A stretch of DNA of 31,590 nucleotides from an uncultured Eubacteriales bacterium. GTDB lineage: Bacteria; Bacillota; Clostridia; Oscillospirales; Acutalibacteraceae. The notes below the pieces were generated by a model, which was not told the DNA's origin, did not search any database, and worked only from the letters and a program-made list of their open reading frames with translations. The stretch is taken from positions 1 through 31,590 of the forward strand of contig CAJTXF010000025.1 in assembly GCA_910580045.1 (NCBI GenBank), written 5' to 3'. Both the position numbers and the translations under genes were made by a program. This document shows positions 1 through 7,576 of this stretch, piece after piece (positions within the stretch are counted from its first letter, which is position 1; each line of letters starts with the position of its first letter).

Positions 1-12
1 GGTTCGCAGCTT

Positions 13-29
13 GTGTGCCACTGGCACAC
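13..29. other. Small perfect hairpin downstream of the EctB-like gene
   Basis: GTGTGCC and GGCACAC pair perfectly around an ACT loop, 40 bases beyond the stop codon of the minus-strand aminotransferase. Neither strand has a T-tract after it, so it is not a convincing intrinsic terminator. It may be a weak transcript-end structure. Confidence 0.3.
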
Positions 30-68
30 GCTCACCCCCTTGACCCCGAGATGGGCCCGCCGTTAGGC

Positions 69-1346
69 TTATTGCACCGCTTCCCTTACCGCTGCTGTCA
101 GGATACTGAGCCCTTTCTGCAGCGTTTCTTCCTCAATCAGCAGCTCCGGCATCACCTTCACCACCGCGTTCCCTCTGCCAACCCGCTCTACAATCAGCCC
201 GCTGGCAAAGGCCTTATCCAGCACCCGCTTACTGGTGCTCCCCGGGGCTTTCTCTCCATCACATCCGGCTAAGTCCACGCCCCAGACATATCCCACGCCC
301 CGAATCTGTATCTTCTCCGGCGCAATGCCGCGAATCTCCTCCATGGCCTGGCTGATTATCTTCTCCCCGGCCCGGACCTTTTCCTCCACATGCTCGTTCA
401 GCATGATTTCCAGCCCGGCCTTGGCCGCCACCATGGACAGCTGATAGCCCCGGAACGTGCCGTTATGCTCCCCGGGCTCCCAAACGTCCAGCTCCGGCTT
501 CAAAAGCACCAGGGCAAAGGGCATTCCATAGCCCCCAATGGACTTGGACTGGGTGACAATATCCGGCACTATGCCTGCCCGCTCAAAGGAGAAGAACCAG
601 CCGGTCCGGGCGCAGCCCACCTGCACGTCGTCCACAATCAGCAGAATGCCGTGCCTGTCGCACAGGGCCCGCAGGCCCTGAAGGTACTCCACGGGCATGG
701 GGTAGATGCCCCCGTCCGCCTGGGTGGTCTCCAGGATAATGGCAGCGGGCTTCTCCACCCCCGAGTGGTCGTCGGTGAGCAGGGTCTCAATATATTTTAA
801 GGTGTCCAGCTCCGGGAACATGTAGGGAGCTGGCACATGGGTCACGTTGTTCAGGGGCACCCCCGCGCCTGCCCGGCTGGCGGCGTCAGTGGTCAGGGCA
901 ATCGAGCCCAGGGTCATGCCGTGGAACCCGCCCATCAGGGCAAAGATGCCAGGCCGTTTCTTGACCTTGCGGGCCAGCTTCAGCGCGGCCTCCACCGCGT
1001 TGGTGCCAGTGGGGCCAGGGAACTGGAGCTTATAGCAAAGCCCCCGGGGCTTCAGGACCTTTTCCTCGTAAAACTGGATAAACTCCCGCTTGGGGCTTGT
1101 GTACATATCCAGGGCGTGCATGACCCCGTCCTTCTGCAGGTACTCTACCAGCCTGTCCCGAATCAAATCCGGGTTATGGCCGTAGTTCAGGGCGCCCGCG
1201 CCGCAGAAGAAGTCAATATACTCCCGCCCCTCTTCATCATACAGGAAGGGGCCCTTTGCAGTGGCGAACACTGCGGGGAAATTGCGGCAGTAGGAGCGCA
1301 CCTCTGACTCATAGCTCTCAAAGGCCTGTGTGTTTTGCGTACTCAT
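69..1346 (-). CDS. Class III PLP aminotransferase, EctB-like (diaminobutyrate-2-oxoglutarate transaminase)
   Basis: 425-residue fold-type I class III aminotransferase. EctB and related diaminobutyrate transaminases move an amino group from glutamate to aspartate semialdehyde to make 2,4-diaminobutyrate; the exact substrate here is inferred. The N-terminus carries SYESEVRSYCR, and FCGAGALNYGHNPD (47-60), GTNAVEAALKLARK (114-127) and the IVDDVQVGCARTG segment (237-249) are EctB-like. The PLP lysine is K268 in TQSKS. The ATG at 1346 is chosen because AAAGGA lies just upstream and the protein then begins at the usual family N-terminus; reading further upstream adds a non-conserved 38-residue stretch. 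No ectA or ectC is nearby, so ectoine synthesis is not supported here; diaminobutyrate for a peptide or siderophore is an alternative. The roughly 140-base leader contains a CATGGG/CCCATG hairpin close to the ribosome binding site. Confidence 0.85.
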   Translation of the reverse strand: MSTQNTQAFESYESEVRSYCRNFPAVFATAKGPFLYDEEGREYIDFFCGAGALNYGHNPDLIRDRLVEYLQKDGVMHALDMYTSPKREFIQFYEEKVLKPRGLCYKLQFPGPTGTNAVEAALKLARKVKKRPGIFALMGGFHGMTLGSIALTTDAASRAGAGVPLNNVTHVPAPYMFPELDTLKYIETLLTDDHSGVEKPAAIILETTQADGGIYPMPVEYLQGLRALCDRHGILLIVDDVQVGCARTGWFFSFERAGIVPDIVTQSKSIGGYGMPFALVLLKPELDVWEPGEHNGTFRGYQLSMVAAKAGLEIMLNEHVEEKVRAGEKIISQAMEEIRGIAPEKIQIRGVGYVWGVDLAGCDGEKAPGSTSKRVLDKAFASGLIVERVGRGNAVVKVMPELLIEEETLQKGLSILTAAVREAVQ

Positions 1347-1573
1347 GTTTACCATCCTTTCTACCATGGGAGCTGCCCATGATTCAGCGATCAACGCCCA
1401 GGGGGAACCGGGCGGGGCTGTTCGCCCTCCCAAGGGACAGGAGAGCCAGCGGCAAGCCAATGACTTTGTTATTTTGGCCCAGAGCTTATTCTACCACATT
1501 CTGCCGGGAAATGAAAGGGGGCGGAAGAAAGTTTACAAGTTTCCTTTTGACGCTGCCGCCTCCTAAAGCCCAC

Positions 1574-1596
1574 AAAAAAGGCCCCCGGCGGGGGCC
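1574..1596 (-). terminator. Intrinsic terminator ending a minus-strand transcript
   Basis: On the minus strand, a 7-bp perfect stem (GGCCCCC / GGGGGCC, loop GCC) is followed by six T residues. It lies about 420 bases past the stop of the nearest upstream minus-strand gene (GNAT at 2014) and points away from the EctB-like gene. It would end either a long 3' untranslated region of the prfB-SLH-GNAT run or a separate non-coding transcript. Confidence 0.65.
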
Positions 1597-2013
1597 ATAA
1601 CGCGGTCCAGGGGCGCTTGGCCCCTGGTGGGGGTTGGGGCCAAAGCCCCAAGGTCTGGCCCTTGCCCTTAGGGCGGCGCTCACAGGGAATAGTGCGAGGC
1701 ACCTCTTCAATCGACCCGCCAACACCAGTACGTGGCAGGCAGGAGCGCCGCACACCCACCCGAGCAGCACAATTCCGCTCAGTTTGGAAACCTTCGGTTT
1801 CCAAACTGGCGGAGCGATGCGGACTGACCTTCCGAAACGTGGCGGGCCTAAGCCTCCCGGCCAACGCCCGCTTTCTAAGAGAGCGGCATCTGCCGGAACA
1901 GCTCCTCCGTGCTGCCAGACCAACCCCCTCCCACGCCAGCGCGAAGCATCCCCACATCATATGCTTCCGGGTGCGCAAATACACGCACCGCCTGACGAAA
2001 GCCCCCTTTTCCC
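1597..2013 (-). other. Hairpin-dense non-coding stretch
   Basis: No credible gene is seen here; open frames on both strands are low-complexity, have no ribosome binding site and resemble nothing familiar. Several stable inverted repeats are packed together: CCAGGGG/CCCCTGG (1607-1613 with 1621-1627), TTGGGGC/GCCCCAA (1634-1640 with 1645-1651), a 13-bp perfect stem CAGTTTGGAAACC/GGTTTCCAAACTG (1780-1792 with 1796-1808, loop TTC) that extends by four pairs past a bulged base, and GGTGCG/CGCACC near 1973-1992 on the minus strand. The stretch ends in the minus-strand terminator at 1574-1596. It may be a structured RNA, a long 3' UTR or a dispersed REP-type repeat; the sequence alone does not decide. 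Confidence 0.5.
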
Positions 2014-2517
2014 CTAGCTGTCTGTGCGGAAGAACAGCACCACCCCCGGCGTGCCGTCGGGATATGCCACATCCTCCCGCTCCTCCTTTCGGTACTTTCC
2101 CCCTGTCCATTTTCTAACCACTTTATTCCAAAACTCCACTGAGGGCCCGTTCCCTGGGTGGTACTTCAGCTGCCAGCTGCCCGAAAACTTCTCAAACAGC
2201 CCCAGCGCCGCCCAGGAGCCCAGCCCGCAGCGGCGGTACTTGTGCATCACGAAAAACTCGGACATACAGTAATCCGTTTTCCCGGCCTCAGGGTAGTCGT
2301 TCACCATGGCGAAGCCTGCCAGCTTCCCGTCCGCTTTGAGGAAGAACGCCCAGCGGCCCTCCTCTGTCCAGTAGCAGTCCAGGTAGCTGTACCCGTACAG
2401 GCCCAGGGGGTTCACATCGCACAGCTCGTACTGGGAGAACTCGTAGAGGTATTTCTCCATCAGGTTCCGCAAAATTTCCTTCTCGTCCTCTTGGACTGGA
2501 ATCATTTCAAAGTTCAC
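2014..2517 (-). CDS. GNAT-family N-acetyltransferase
   Basis: 167 residues, a normal size for a single GNAT domain, which transfers an acetyl group from acetyl-CoA to an amine. The acetyl-CoA binding motif A is visible as RRCGLGSWA near residues 95-103, preceded by the beta-4 strand CMSEFFVM; FWNKVVRKW is the usual late helix. The substrate cannot be told. The start codon is GTG at 2517, overlapping the stop of the upstream SLH-amidase gene as GTGA, with GAGGAG upstream, so translational coupling is likely. It is the last gene of the radical SAM-prfB-amidase-GNAT run and is followed by the hairpin-dense stretch. Confidence 0.85.
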   Translation of the reverse strand: MNFEMIPVQEDEKEILRNLMEKYLYEFSQYELCDVNPLGLYGYSYLDCYWTEEGRWAFFLKADGKLAGFAMVNDYPEAGKTDYCMSEFFVMHKYRRCGLGSWAALGLFEKFSGSWQLKYHPGNGPSVEFWNKVVRKWTGGKYRKEEREDVAYPDGTPGVVLFFRTDS

Positions 2518-3842
2518 TCATTCCCGCTCCTCTCTGTGTTCAGGGCTGTGGCCACATCCAGGGCCTGGTCCAGGACAGCGGCAGTCTCCAGGGCGGCAAG
2601 CCTGCGGTTCACCTGGGCCGCAATGTCCCCGTGGCGGCTGTACAGGAACTCGCCGGGACAGGACTTGTCGGCAAACCACCGGTGGACTGTCATGTTCTGC
2701 AGCTCCACCTGGCCAATCAGCTCCTTATCCCCCTGCCACAGCAGCCGCTTGATGCCGTTGCGCCAGCAGATGTCTGTCACCAAATCAATAAGGGCCCCAT
2801 AGGCCTGCTCAGAGACCGGCCAGCTGGGCCCGGGCCCGTTGTTGGCCACCTCGATGGTCACAGCCCGGTGGTCGTTGGCCGCGGAGGAGGAGCACCAGGA
2901 GCGGTTTCGCTCGTCCACATACAGGGCGATGCGCCCGTCGCTGCCAATGCCATAGTTGCTGCTGGCCTGGCGCATAGGGTCCGCGAACAGCTCCCCGCAC
3001 TGCTCCACGCTCATGTCCCCTGCCATGCAGTGGATGGTGATGGTGTCAATGGTGTGGCTGCGCCGTCCGGAGTGGTTGGGGCTCAGGCGCACATAGCGGA
3101 CCAGCTCGCTGTTGCTGCCATAGCTCAGCCCGGAAAATTCCCTGCCCTGTTTGGGCTCCTGGGGCTCCTCCCAGTGGCCCAGGCCCTGGAAGGGGTTGTA
3201 ATAATTCTGGATGAACACCGCCAGCTGGGCCCGGGTAAAGCTGGCCTGGGGGTCCAGCCGGTCCGGGCCGGAGCCGCCCCCCATGAGCCCGGACTGGACA
3301 GCCCAGCTCATGGCCTCCTGGGCCCAGCCGCTCACCTGGCCCCGGTCTTTGAACTGCGCAAGATATGTATCCGCCGCAGTGAGCGGCTCCCCAAGCGTGG
3401 TCTCCCGGTAGTTTTTGAACAGAAGGGCAGCCTGCTCCCGGCTCACATCCCTGTCCGGCTCAAAGGTGTTCCCCCCTGAGCCGCTGACCACCTGGGTGTT
3501 ATAGGCCCAAAAGATGGCGCGCCTGGCCTCATGCCCGCCAATGTCCACCAGGGGGCAGTCCATGCCGGCCACGCTGGGCGAGCCTGCCATCGCGTACAGG
3601 GACTGCACCAGCTGTGCCCGGGTGACCGGCTCGTCCGGGCCGAAGCGCCCCTCCTCAAGGCCGGTCATATACCCGTATTCCAGGCAGTACCGGATGGCAG
3701 GCTTGGCCCAGTGGCTGTCAATGTCAAAGAAAGCCTCTGTAGGGTCCGGCTCCGCGGCAAAGGCCGTGCAGCCGGTGCAGGACAGGCAGAGGCACAGGCA
3801 CAGAGCCAGGGCAATCAGGCGTTTTTTCAGGGTGTTTCTCAT
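2514..3842 (-). CDS. SLH-domain N-acetylmuramoyl-L-alanine amidase (Amidase_2 type), secreted
   Basis: 442 residues. A basic, hydrophobic N-terminus (RNTLKKRLIALALCLCLCLSCTGC) is a signal peptide; LSCTGC could be a lipobox, so a lipoprotein is possible. Three SLH repeats follow (about 36-90, 95-150 and 160-215; VTRAQLVQ, VSREQAAL, FTRAQLAV), which bind secondary cell-wall polysaccharide. The C-terminal domain (about 245-400) is Amidase_2/PGRP-like, with probable zinc ligands H271 (ITIHC), H387 (TVHRW) and C395 in DKSCPG. The protein should cut the bond between muramic acid and the peptide stem in peptidoglycan at the cell surface. It starts 24 bases after prfB and overlaps the GNAT gene by 4 bases. 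It could serve in wall turnover or defence; the sequence does not say which. Confidence 0.9.
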   Translation of the reverse strand: MRNTLKKRLIALALCLCLCLSCTGCTAFAAEPDPTEAFFDIDSHWAKPAIRYCLEYGYMTGLEEGRFGPDEPVTRAQLVQSLYAMAGSPSVAGMDCPLVDIGGHEARRAIFWAYNTQVVSGSGGNTFEPDRDVSREQAALLFKNYRETTLGEPLTAADTYLAQFKDRGQVSGWAQEAMSWAVQSGLMGGGSGPDRLDPQASFTRAQLAVFIQNYYNPFQGLGHWEEPQEPKQGREFSGLSYGSNSELVRYVRLSPNHSGRRSHTIDTITIHCMAGDMSVEQCGELFADPMRQASSNYGIGSDGRIALYVDERNRSWCSSSAANDHRAVTIEVANNGPGPSWPVSEQAYGALIDLVTDICWRNGIKRLLWQGDKELIGQVELQNMTVHRWFADKSCPGEFLYSRHGDIAAQVNRRLAALETAAVLDQALDVATALNTERSGNE

Positions 3843-3866
3843 AATTTTCGTATATCCTTCCGTTTC

Positions 3867-4988
3867 TCAAACAGACTCCAGGGCGTTCTGGCTTTTGGCG
3901 GAGAGATAGGCAGTAATGAACCCGTCCAAATCCCCGTCCATCACCGCGTTTACGTTTCCGGTCTCATGGCCGGTACGGTGGTCCTTTACCATGGTATAGG
4001 GCATGAACACATAGGAGCGAATCTGGCTGCCCCAGGTAATCTCCTTCTGCTCCCCCTTGATGTCGCTGATTTTCTCCAGGTTCTCCCGCTCTTTAATCTC
4101 CACCAGCTTGGAAATCAGCATCTTCATGGCCACGTCCCGGTTCTGGTACTGGCTGCGCTCCACCTGGCAGCTGACCACAATGCCTGTGGGGATGTGAATC
4201 AGCCGCACAGCGGAGGAGGTCTTGTTCACCTTCTGCCCGCCTGCGCCGGAGGCCCGGTACACCTCCATTTTGATGTCGTCCGGGCTCACCTCCACAGAGT
4301 TGTCCTCCTCAATTTCAGGCATGACCTCCAAAGAGGCAAAGGAGGTCTGCCGCCGCCCGGCCGCGTCAAAGGGAGAGACCCGCACCAGCCGGTGCACGCC
4401 CATCTCGCCCTTCAGGTAGCCGTAAGCATTCTCCCCCTCCACCAGCACAGTGGCGGACTTGAGCCCGGCCTCGTCCCCGTCCAGATAGTCCAGGGTGGTG
4501 ACCTTAAAGCCCCGGCGCTCTGCCCAGCGGTTGTACATGCGGAACAGCATCTCTGCCCAGTCCTGGGCCTCTGTGCCGCCGGAGCCGGGGTGGAAGGTGA
4601 GGATGGCGTTGTGGCCGTCATACTCCCCGGTGAGCAAGGTGGACAGGCGCATGGCCTCAATCTCCCCACGGATGCTGTCCAGCTCAGCCTGGACCTCAGC
4701 CACCAGGGACAAGTCCTCTGCCTCGTCCCCCAGCTCAATCAGGGCAGAGGCGTCCTCGCACCGGACGCAGAGCTTCTGATAATTCTCGTCCTTGGCCTTC
4801 AGGCCAGCCATGCGCTGGGTGATTTTCTGGGCGTTCTGCATGTCGTCCCAAAAGCCAGGCTCAGCGGACTTGTGCTCCAGCATCTCCACCTCCTCCCGAA
4901 GGCGGGGAAGGCCAAGAGCAGCCTCCAGGGCAGCAAGGGCAGTCTGTTGCTCTTGAAGCTGGTGATTCAGTTCGTCAAATTGCAGCAT
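3867..4988 (-). CDS. prfB: Peptide chain release factor 2 (RF2)
   Basis: 373 residues, full length for RF2, which recognises UGA and UAA stop codons and triggers peptide release on the ribosome. The codon-recognition motif SPF is at 205-207 (RVSPFDAAGRR) and the catalytic GGQ at 250-252 (ASGAGGQKVNKTSS). The N-terminal coiled helices (MLQFDELNHQ onward) are normal. In many bacteria prfB has an in-frame UGA near codon 25 bypassed by a programmed +1 frameshift; here the frame is continuous through that region (GLPRLREEVEML), so the autoregulatory frameshift is absent. The ATG at 4988 has TGAGGT upstream. Neighbours are a radical SAM gene 48 bases upstream and an SLH-amidase 24 bases downstream, likely in one transcript. 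Confidence 0.96.
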   Translation of the reverse strand: MLQFDELNHQLQEQQTALAALEAALGLPRLREEVEMLEHKSAEPGFWDDMQNAQKITQRMAGLKAKDENYQKLCVRCEDASALIELGDEAEDLSLVAEVQAELDSIRGEIEAMRLSTLLTGEYDGHNAILTFHPGSGGTEAQDWAEMLFRMYNRWAERRGFKVTTLDYLDGDEAGLKSATVLVEGENAYGYLKGEMGVHRLVRVSPFDAAGRRQTSFASLEVMPEIEEDNSVEVSPDDIKMEVYRASGAGGQKVNKTSSAVRLIHIPTGIVVSCQVERSQYQNRDVAMKMLISKLVEIKERENLEKISDIKGEQKEITWGSQIRSYVFMPYTMVKDHRTGHETGNVNAVMDGDLDGFITAYLSAKSQNALESV

Positions 4989-5036
4989 ATATTTACCTCA
5001 TTTCTCAATAGTGGTTTCCGATGTTTGCAGGCCCTC

Positions 5037-5915
5037 TCACAGGGAGTCCAGGCCCGCCCGGTAGGCTGCCATCTCTTCCTCACTCACTGTATCCATCACC
5101 TTCTGCAGCTCCCCCACCGCCCGCTCCCTGTCCCGGGGCAGATAGGCGGTAAAGGGGAAGAAATTGGACTTGGAATCCGCGAACAGGTGTACCCGAATCT
5201 GCAGCTGGGAGATAAAGGCCTGCAGCTCCCGCAGGCGCTCTTTTTCCCCCGCTGGGATAAACTGCCCCTGCCCGGCCATATCATACAGCTCTGTGCCCGG
5301 AAACAGCACCAGCGAGTCCACAGAGATGAACCGGGGGTTCAGCCTGCTGAACAGGGCCGCGGACTTTCTGGCATTGCGGGTGGCGTTCCCCCTTCCGGCC
5401 AGGCCGGTCATATAGATAAAATAGTATTCAATCCCCGCCTTGTCCAGCTTCTGGCACTGGACAAAGATGTCATCCGCAGTATAGCCCTTCCGGGCCAGGT
5501 GGAGGGTCTGGGGGTCGCCGCTCTCTGTACCGATGCTCAGGCCGTTGATGCCCATGGCCCGCAGCCGCTGGAGCTCCTCCACGGATTTGGCCTTAATGTC
5601 CCGGATGCTGGCAAACATGGCAATGGTCTGGCATTTGATAAGATGCTCCCGGATGGTCATTGCCCGCAGGCTCAGCTGCTCAAACCCCATGGCAAAAGGG
5701 TTGGCCCCGGTCAGGAACACCCGCCGGGCATAGGGCTGGACAGCCTTAATCTCAGCCAAATCCTCCTCCAGCTCCTCCATGGGCGACATACGGAAGGTTT
5801 CGTTTTGATACAGCCCGCAGAACCGGCATTTGCGCCAGGTACAGCCTGCCGTGACCTGCAGGGGTACGGATTGAGCCTCATAGGGCGGCCGCCAGGTACG
5901 GCCTGTAAAGTGCAT
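5037..5915 (-). CDS. Radical SAM protein of unknown substrate
   Basis: 292 residues. The 4Fe-4S cluster motif is C25-x4-C30-x2-C33 (CTWRKCRFC), the spaced variant found in one group of uncharacterised radical SAM proteins (compare CxxxxCxFC). SAM-binding elements follow: FLTGANPF (near 68-75), SIGTESGD (near 127-134) and a late LVLFPGTELYD. These enzymes cleave SAM to a 5'-deoxyadenosyl radical; the substrate here is unknown. No signal peptide or membrane segment is seen, so it is cytoplasmic. AGGAGG lies upstream of the ATG at 5915. It begins the minus-strand run leading to prfB and is preceded by a leader of about 190 bases holding the candidate structured RNA. Confidence 0.85.
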   Translation of the reverse strand: MHFTGRTWRPPYEAQSVPLQVTAGCTWRKCRFCGLYQNETFRMSPMEELEEDLAEIKAVQPYARRVFLTGANPFAMGFEQLSLRAMTIREHLIKCQTIAMFASIRDIKAKSVEELQRLRAMGINGLSIGTESGDPQTLHLARKGYTADDIFVQCQKLDKAGIEYYFIYMTGLAGRGNATRNARKSAALFSRLNPRFISVDSLVLFPGTELYDMAGQGQFIPAGEKERLRELQAFISQLQIRVHLFADSKSNFFPFTAYLPRDRERAVGELQKVMDTVSEEEMAAYRAGLDSL

Positions 5916-5974
5916 GGGAGGTTCCTCCTCTTTCAGAAAATATTGCAGACCTGCTTTGTTATATATTCAGAACC

Positions 5975-6106
5975 GGTATTTCTCTAGGAATCCCAGCTCT
6001 ATTAGGGTGAACGGCAGCAGGGGCGGCAGGGGCGCGCCCCCGCCGCCAGGCTCAAAAGAGGTATGACCTCTGAGGCAGCACCTATTTTGGAGCCCGTTAG
6101 CTGTAC
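5975..6106 (-). ncRNA. Candidate structured RNA or leader upstream of the radical SAM gene
   Basis: Transcription on the minus strand should begin near 6106, just after a strong promoter. The first 130 bases can form nested helices: GGGCTC (from 6090-6095) pairs with GAGCC (from 6049-6053) and encloses a perfect AGAGGT/ACCTCT hairpin (6057-6071); next is a very stable 12-pair stem with one wobble (6022-6033 with 6036-6047); then a conserved-looking tail (5990-6020) rich in short unpaired motifs. No open frame is present. There is no U-tract terminator before the radical SAM start at 5915, so it may be a riboswitch-like leader or a 5' processed small RNA. I do not recognise it as T-box, TPP, FMN, cobalamin, 6S or SRP RNA; the raiA motif is one family worth testing. 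Confidence 0.5.
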
Positions 6107-6111
6107 CCTTT

Positions 6112-6140
6112 ATTATACATAATCCCGCGCCAAATGTAAA
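6112..6140 (-). promoter_or_regulatory. Strong sigma-A promoter, minus strand
   Basis: On the minus strand, TTTACA (6135-6140) and TATAAT (6112-6117) are separated by exactly 17 bases, with TG one base before the -10 box (extended -10). It should drive the candidate RNA and the radical SAM/prfB run. Confidence 0.75.
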
Positions 6141-6200
6141 GCGTCCAAGTTACACAGAAATGACCATGGAAAAGTTGATAGAAAGTTTACAGACTGGCAG

Positions 6201-6229
6201 TTGCACTTTTCGGAAAAATCGTGTAAAAT
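6201..6229 (+). promoter_or_regulatory. Sigma-A promoter for the RING/zinc-ribbon gene
   Basis: TTGCAC (6201-6206) and TAAAAT (6224-6229) are separated by 17 bases, with TG one base before the -10 box. Start of transcription would be near 6236, giving a leader of about 40 bases. It is back-to-back with the promoter at 6112-6140. Confidence 0.7.
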
Positions 6230-6274
6230 AGGAGCTGTATATCTCATATAAGTGAAAAAGGAATGGCTTTTGGC

Positions 6275-7330
6275 ATGATTGATTTCATTGGGCTGAAATG
6301 CCCGGTCTGCGGCGAAACCTTCAAAGAGGGGGACGACATTGTGGTCTGCCCCCAGTGCGGCGCGCCCTATCACCGGGACTGCTACACCCAGGCAGGACAG
6401 TGTATTTTTGACGACTTGCACCAGGCGGGAAAGGACTGGGCCCCTCCACCGCCGCCCAAGCCTCCCGAGGCCTCGGCGGAGATTAAGGACAGGGAGTGCC
6501 CTGTCTGCGGATATCTGAACAGCCACAGCGCCCTGTTCTGCAGCCGCTGCGGCAGCTCTCTGCTGGGCGAGCCCAAACGTTATCACAACTCGCCTCCCCC
6601 AGAGGCCGCCCCGGGCCCGCGGCCTGTCCCGCCCCCCTACAGCCCCTACGGCGGCCCGCCCAGGGGAGGGTATGCCCAGAACCCCTTTGTATTCGACCCC
6701 ATGGGCGGGGTGAACCCGGCGGACGTGCTGGACGCCGGGGTCAGCTATGGGGACGCCTCTAAGCTGGTGAAGCAGAACACAGCCTATTATATGCCTGTGT
6801 TCCGCTATATGAAGCAGACCCGGCGGAACAAGTTCAACTTTTCGGCCTTCCTGTTCTCCGGGGCCTGGATGCTCTACCGCAAGCAGTACCGATACGGGGC
6901 CATTGTCACTGGCATTATGTTCCTGCTGTACCTGCTGTACCTGGCGTCCTCCCTCTTTGTGGCCACCCCTGTGCTCATGGAGCTGATGGGCCAGGCCGGG
7001 ATGGACATCACCAAGGGCTTTGCCCCCACCAATGAGCAGATGATTGTCATCAGCCAGATGATGGCCCAGGAGCCTGGGCTCTACCTGAAAATCTGCCTGC
7101 CCATGCTCTGCCTGCTGCTGATGCTGGCTGTGATGCTCTTTGTGGGGATACGGGGGAACAGGATGTATATGAACCACTGCGTGCGCACTGTGCGCCGGGT
7201 GAAGGCTGCCAATCTGTCGGACGAGCCCAACATGACCCTGGACGCCCAGGGGGGCGTGAACGTGTCTGTGGCGGTGTGCATGTTTGTGTGTTATTTTCTG
7301 CTGGTGAACGTGGTTCCCCTGCTGCTTTAG
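6275..7330 (+). CDS. Prokaryotic RING/zinc-ribbon protein with DUF2628-like membrane region
   Basis: 351 residues of unknown function. The N-terminus has a prokaryotic RING-like zinc finger (CPVCGETF ... CPQCGAPYHRDCY), followed by a proline-rich linker, a zinc ribbon (CPVCGYLN ... CSRCGSS) and a second Pro-rich linker. The C-terminal half has the KFNFSAFLFSGAWMLYRKQYRYG signature seen in DUF2628-type proteins and about three hydrophobic segments (GAIVTGIMFLLYLLYL, LPMLCLLLMLAVMLF, VAVCMFVCYFLLV). The fingers should face the cytoplasm. ATG at 6275 is preferred over 6263: AAAAGGA (6256-6262) abuts 6263 directly but is 12 bases before 6275, and the resulting MIDFIGLKCPVCG matches similar proteins. 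The stop codon TAG lies inside the terminal repeat of the MITE-like element. Confidence 0.8.
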   Translation: MIDFIGLKCPVCGETFKEGDDIVVCPQCGAPYHRDCYTQAGQCIFDDLHQAGKDWAPPPPPKPPEASAEIKDRECPVCGYLNSHSALFCSRCGSSLLGEPKRYHNSPPPEAAPGPRPVPPPYSPYGGPPRGGYAQNPFVFDPMGGVNPADVLDAGVSYGDASKLVKQNTAYYMPVFRYMKQTRRNKFNFSAFLFSGAWMLYRKQYRYGAIVTGIMFLLYLLYLASSLFVATPVLMELMGQAGMDITKGFAPTNEQMIVISQMMAQEPGLYLKICLPMLCLLLMLAVMLFVGIRGNRMYMNHCVRTVRRVKAANLSDEPNMTLDAQGGVNVSVAVCMFVCYFLLVNVVPLLL

Positions 7331-7492
7331 GGCTTGTTTGAAAATAGAGGAAATGACGGATTTTTGACCAGAAACGGTCAGTTTCAAGGAGAAAACCGCA
7401 AGTAATACTTGCGTATTACGAGGATTTTCGACGCAGAAGATGGTTGCTTCTGGGTAAAAAGACGGCGTTTTCGATTTTTCAAACAAGCCCTA
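7328..7492. mobile_element. MITE-like element with 17-bp perfect terminal inverted repeats
   Basis: The ends TAGGGCTTGTTTGAAAA (7328-7344) and its exact reverse complement (7476-7492) enclose 131 bases. The outer TA at each end fits a TA target duplication, as in Tc1/mariner or IS630-type elements. Removing the element plus one TA restores a stop codon for the upstream gene in the same place. Inside are GTAATAC/GTATTAC (7402-7419) and a TGACC/GGTCA hairpin. There is no transposase frame, so it would be mobilised in trans. Confidence 0.7.
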
Positions 7493-7576
7493 GGGCCTGG
7501 GCACGGGGATTTTTTAGCAAGCCTTTGGCAGGGCCTGGCCGCCCTGCCCTATTCTGAGCCGGAAAGGATGTACCCT

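Noticed and set aside
1469..2117. Overlapping open frames on both strands in the hairpin-rich stretch
   Set aside because: They are Arg/Pro/Gly-rich with no ribosome binding site and no familiar domain.
3531..5987. Very long open frame (818 codons) on the plus strand
   Set aside because: It is antisense to prfB, the SLH-amidase and radical SAM genes; low-complexity composition follows from GC-rich codon bias of the real genes.
6113..7486. Long minus-strand open frame opposite the RING gene
   Set aside because: It is His-rich antisense of a real gene and runs through the MITE; no domain seen.
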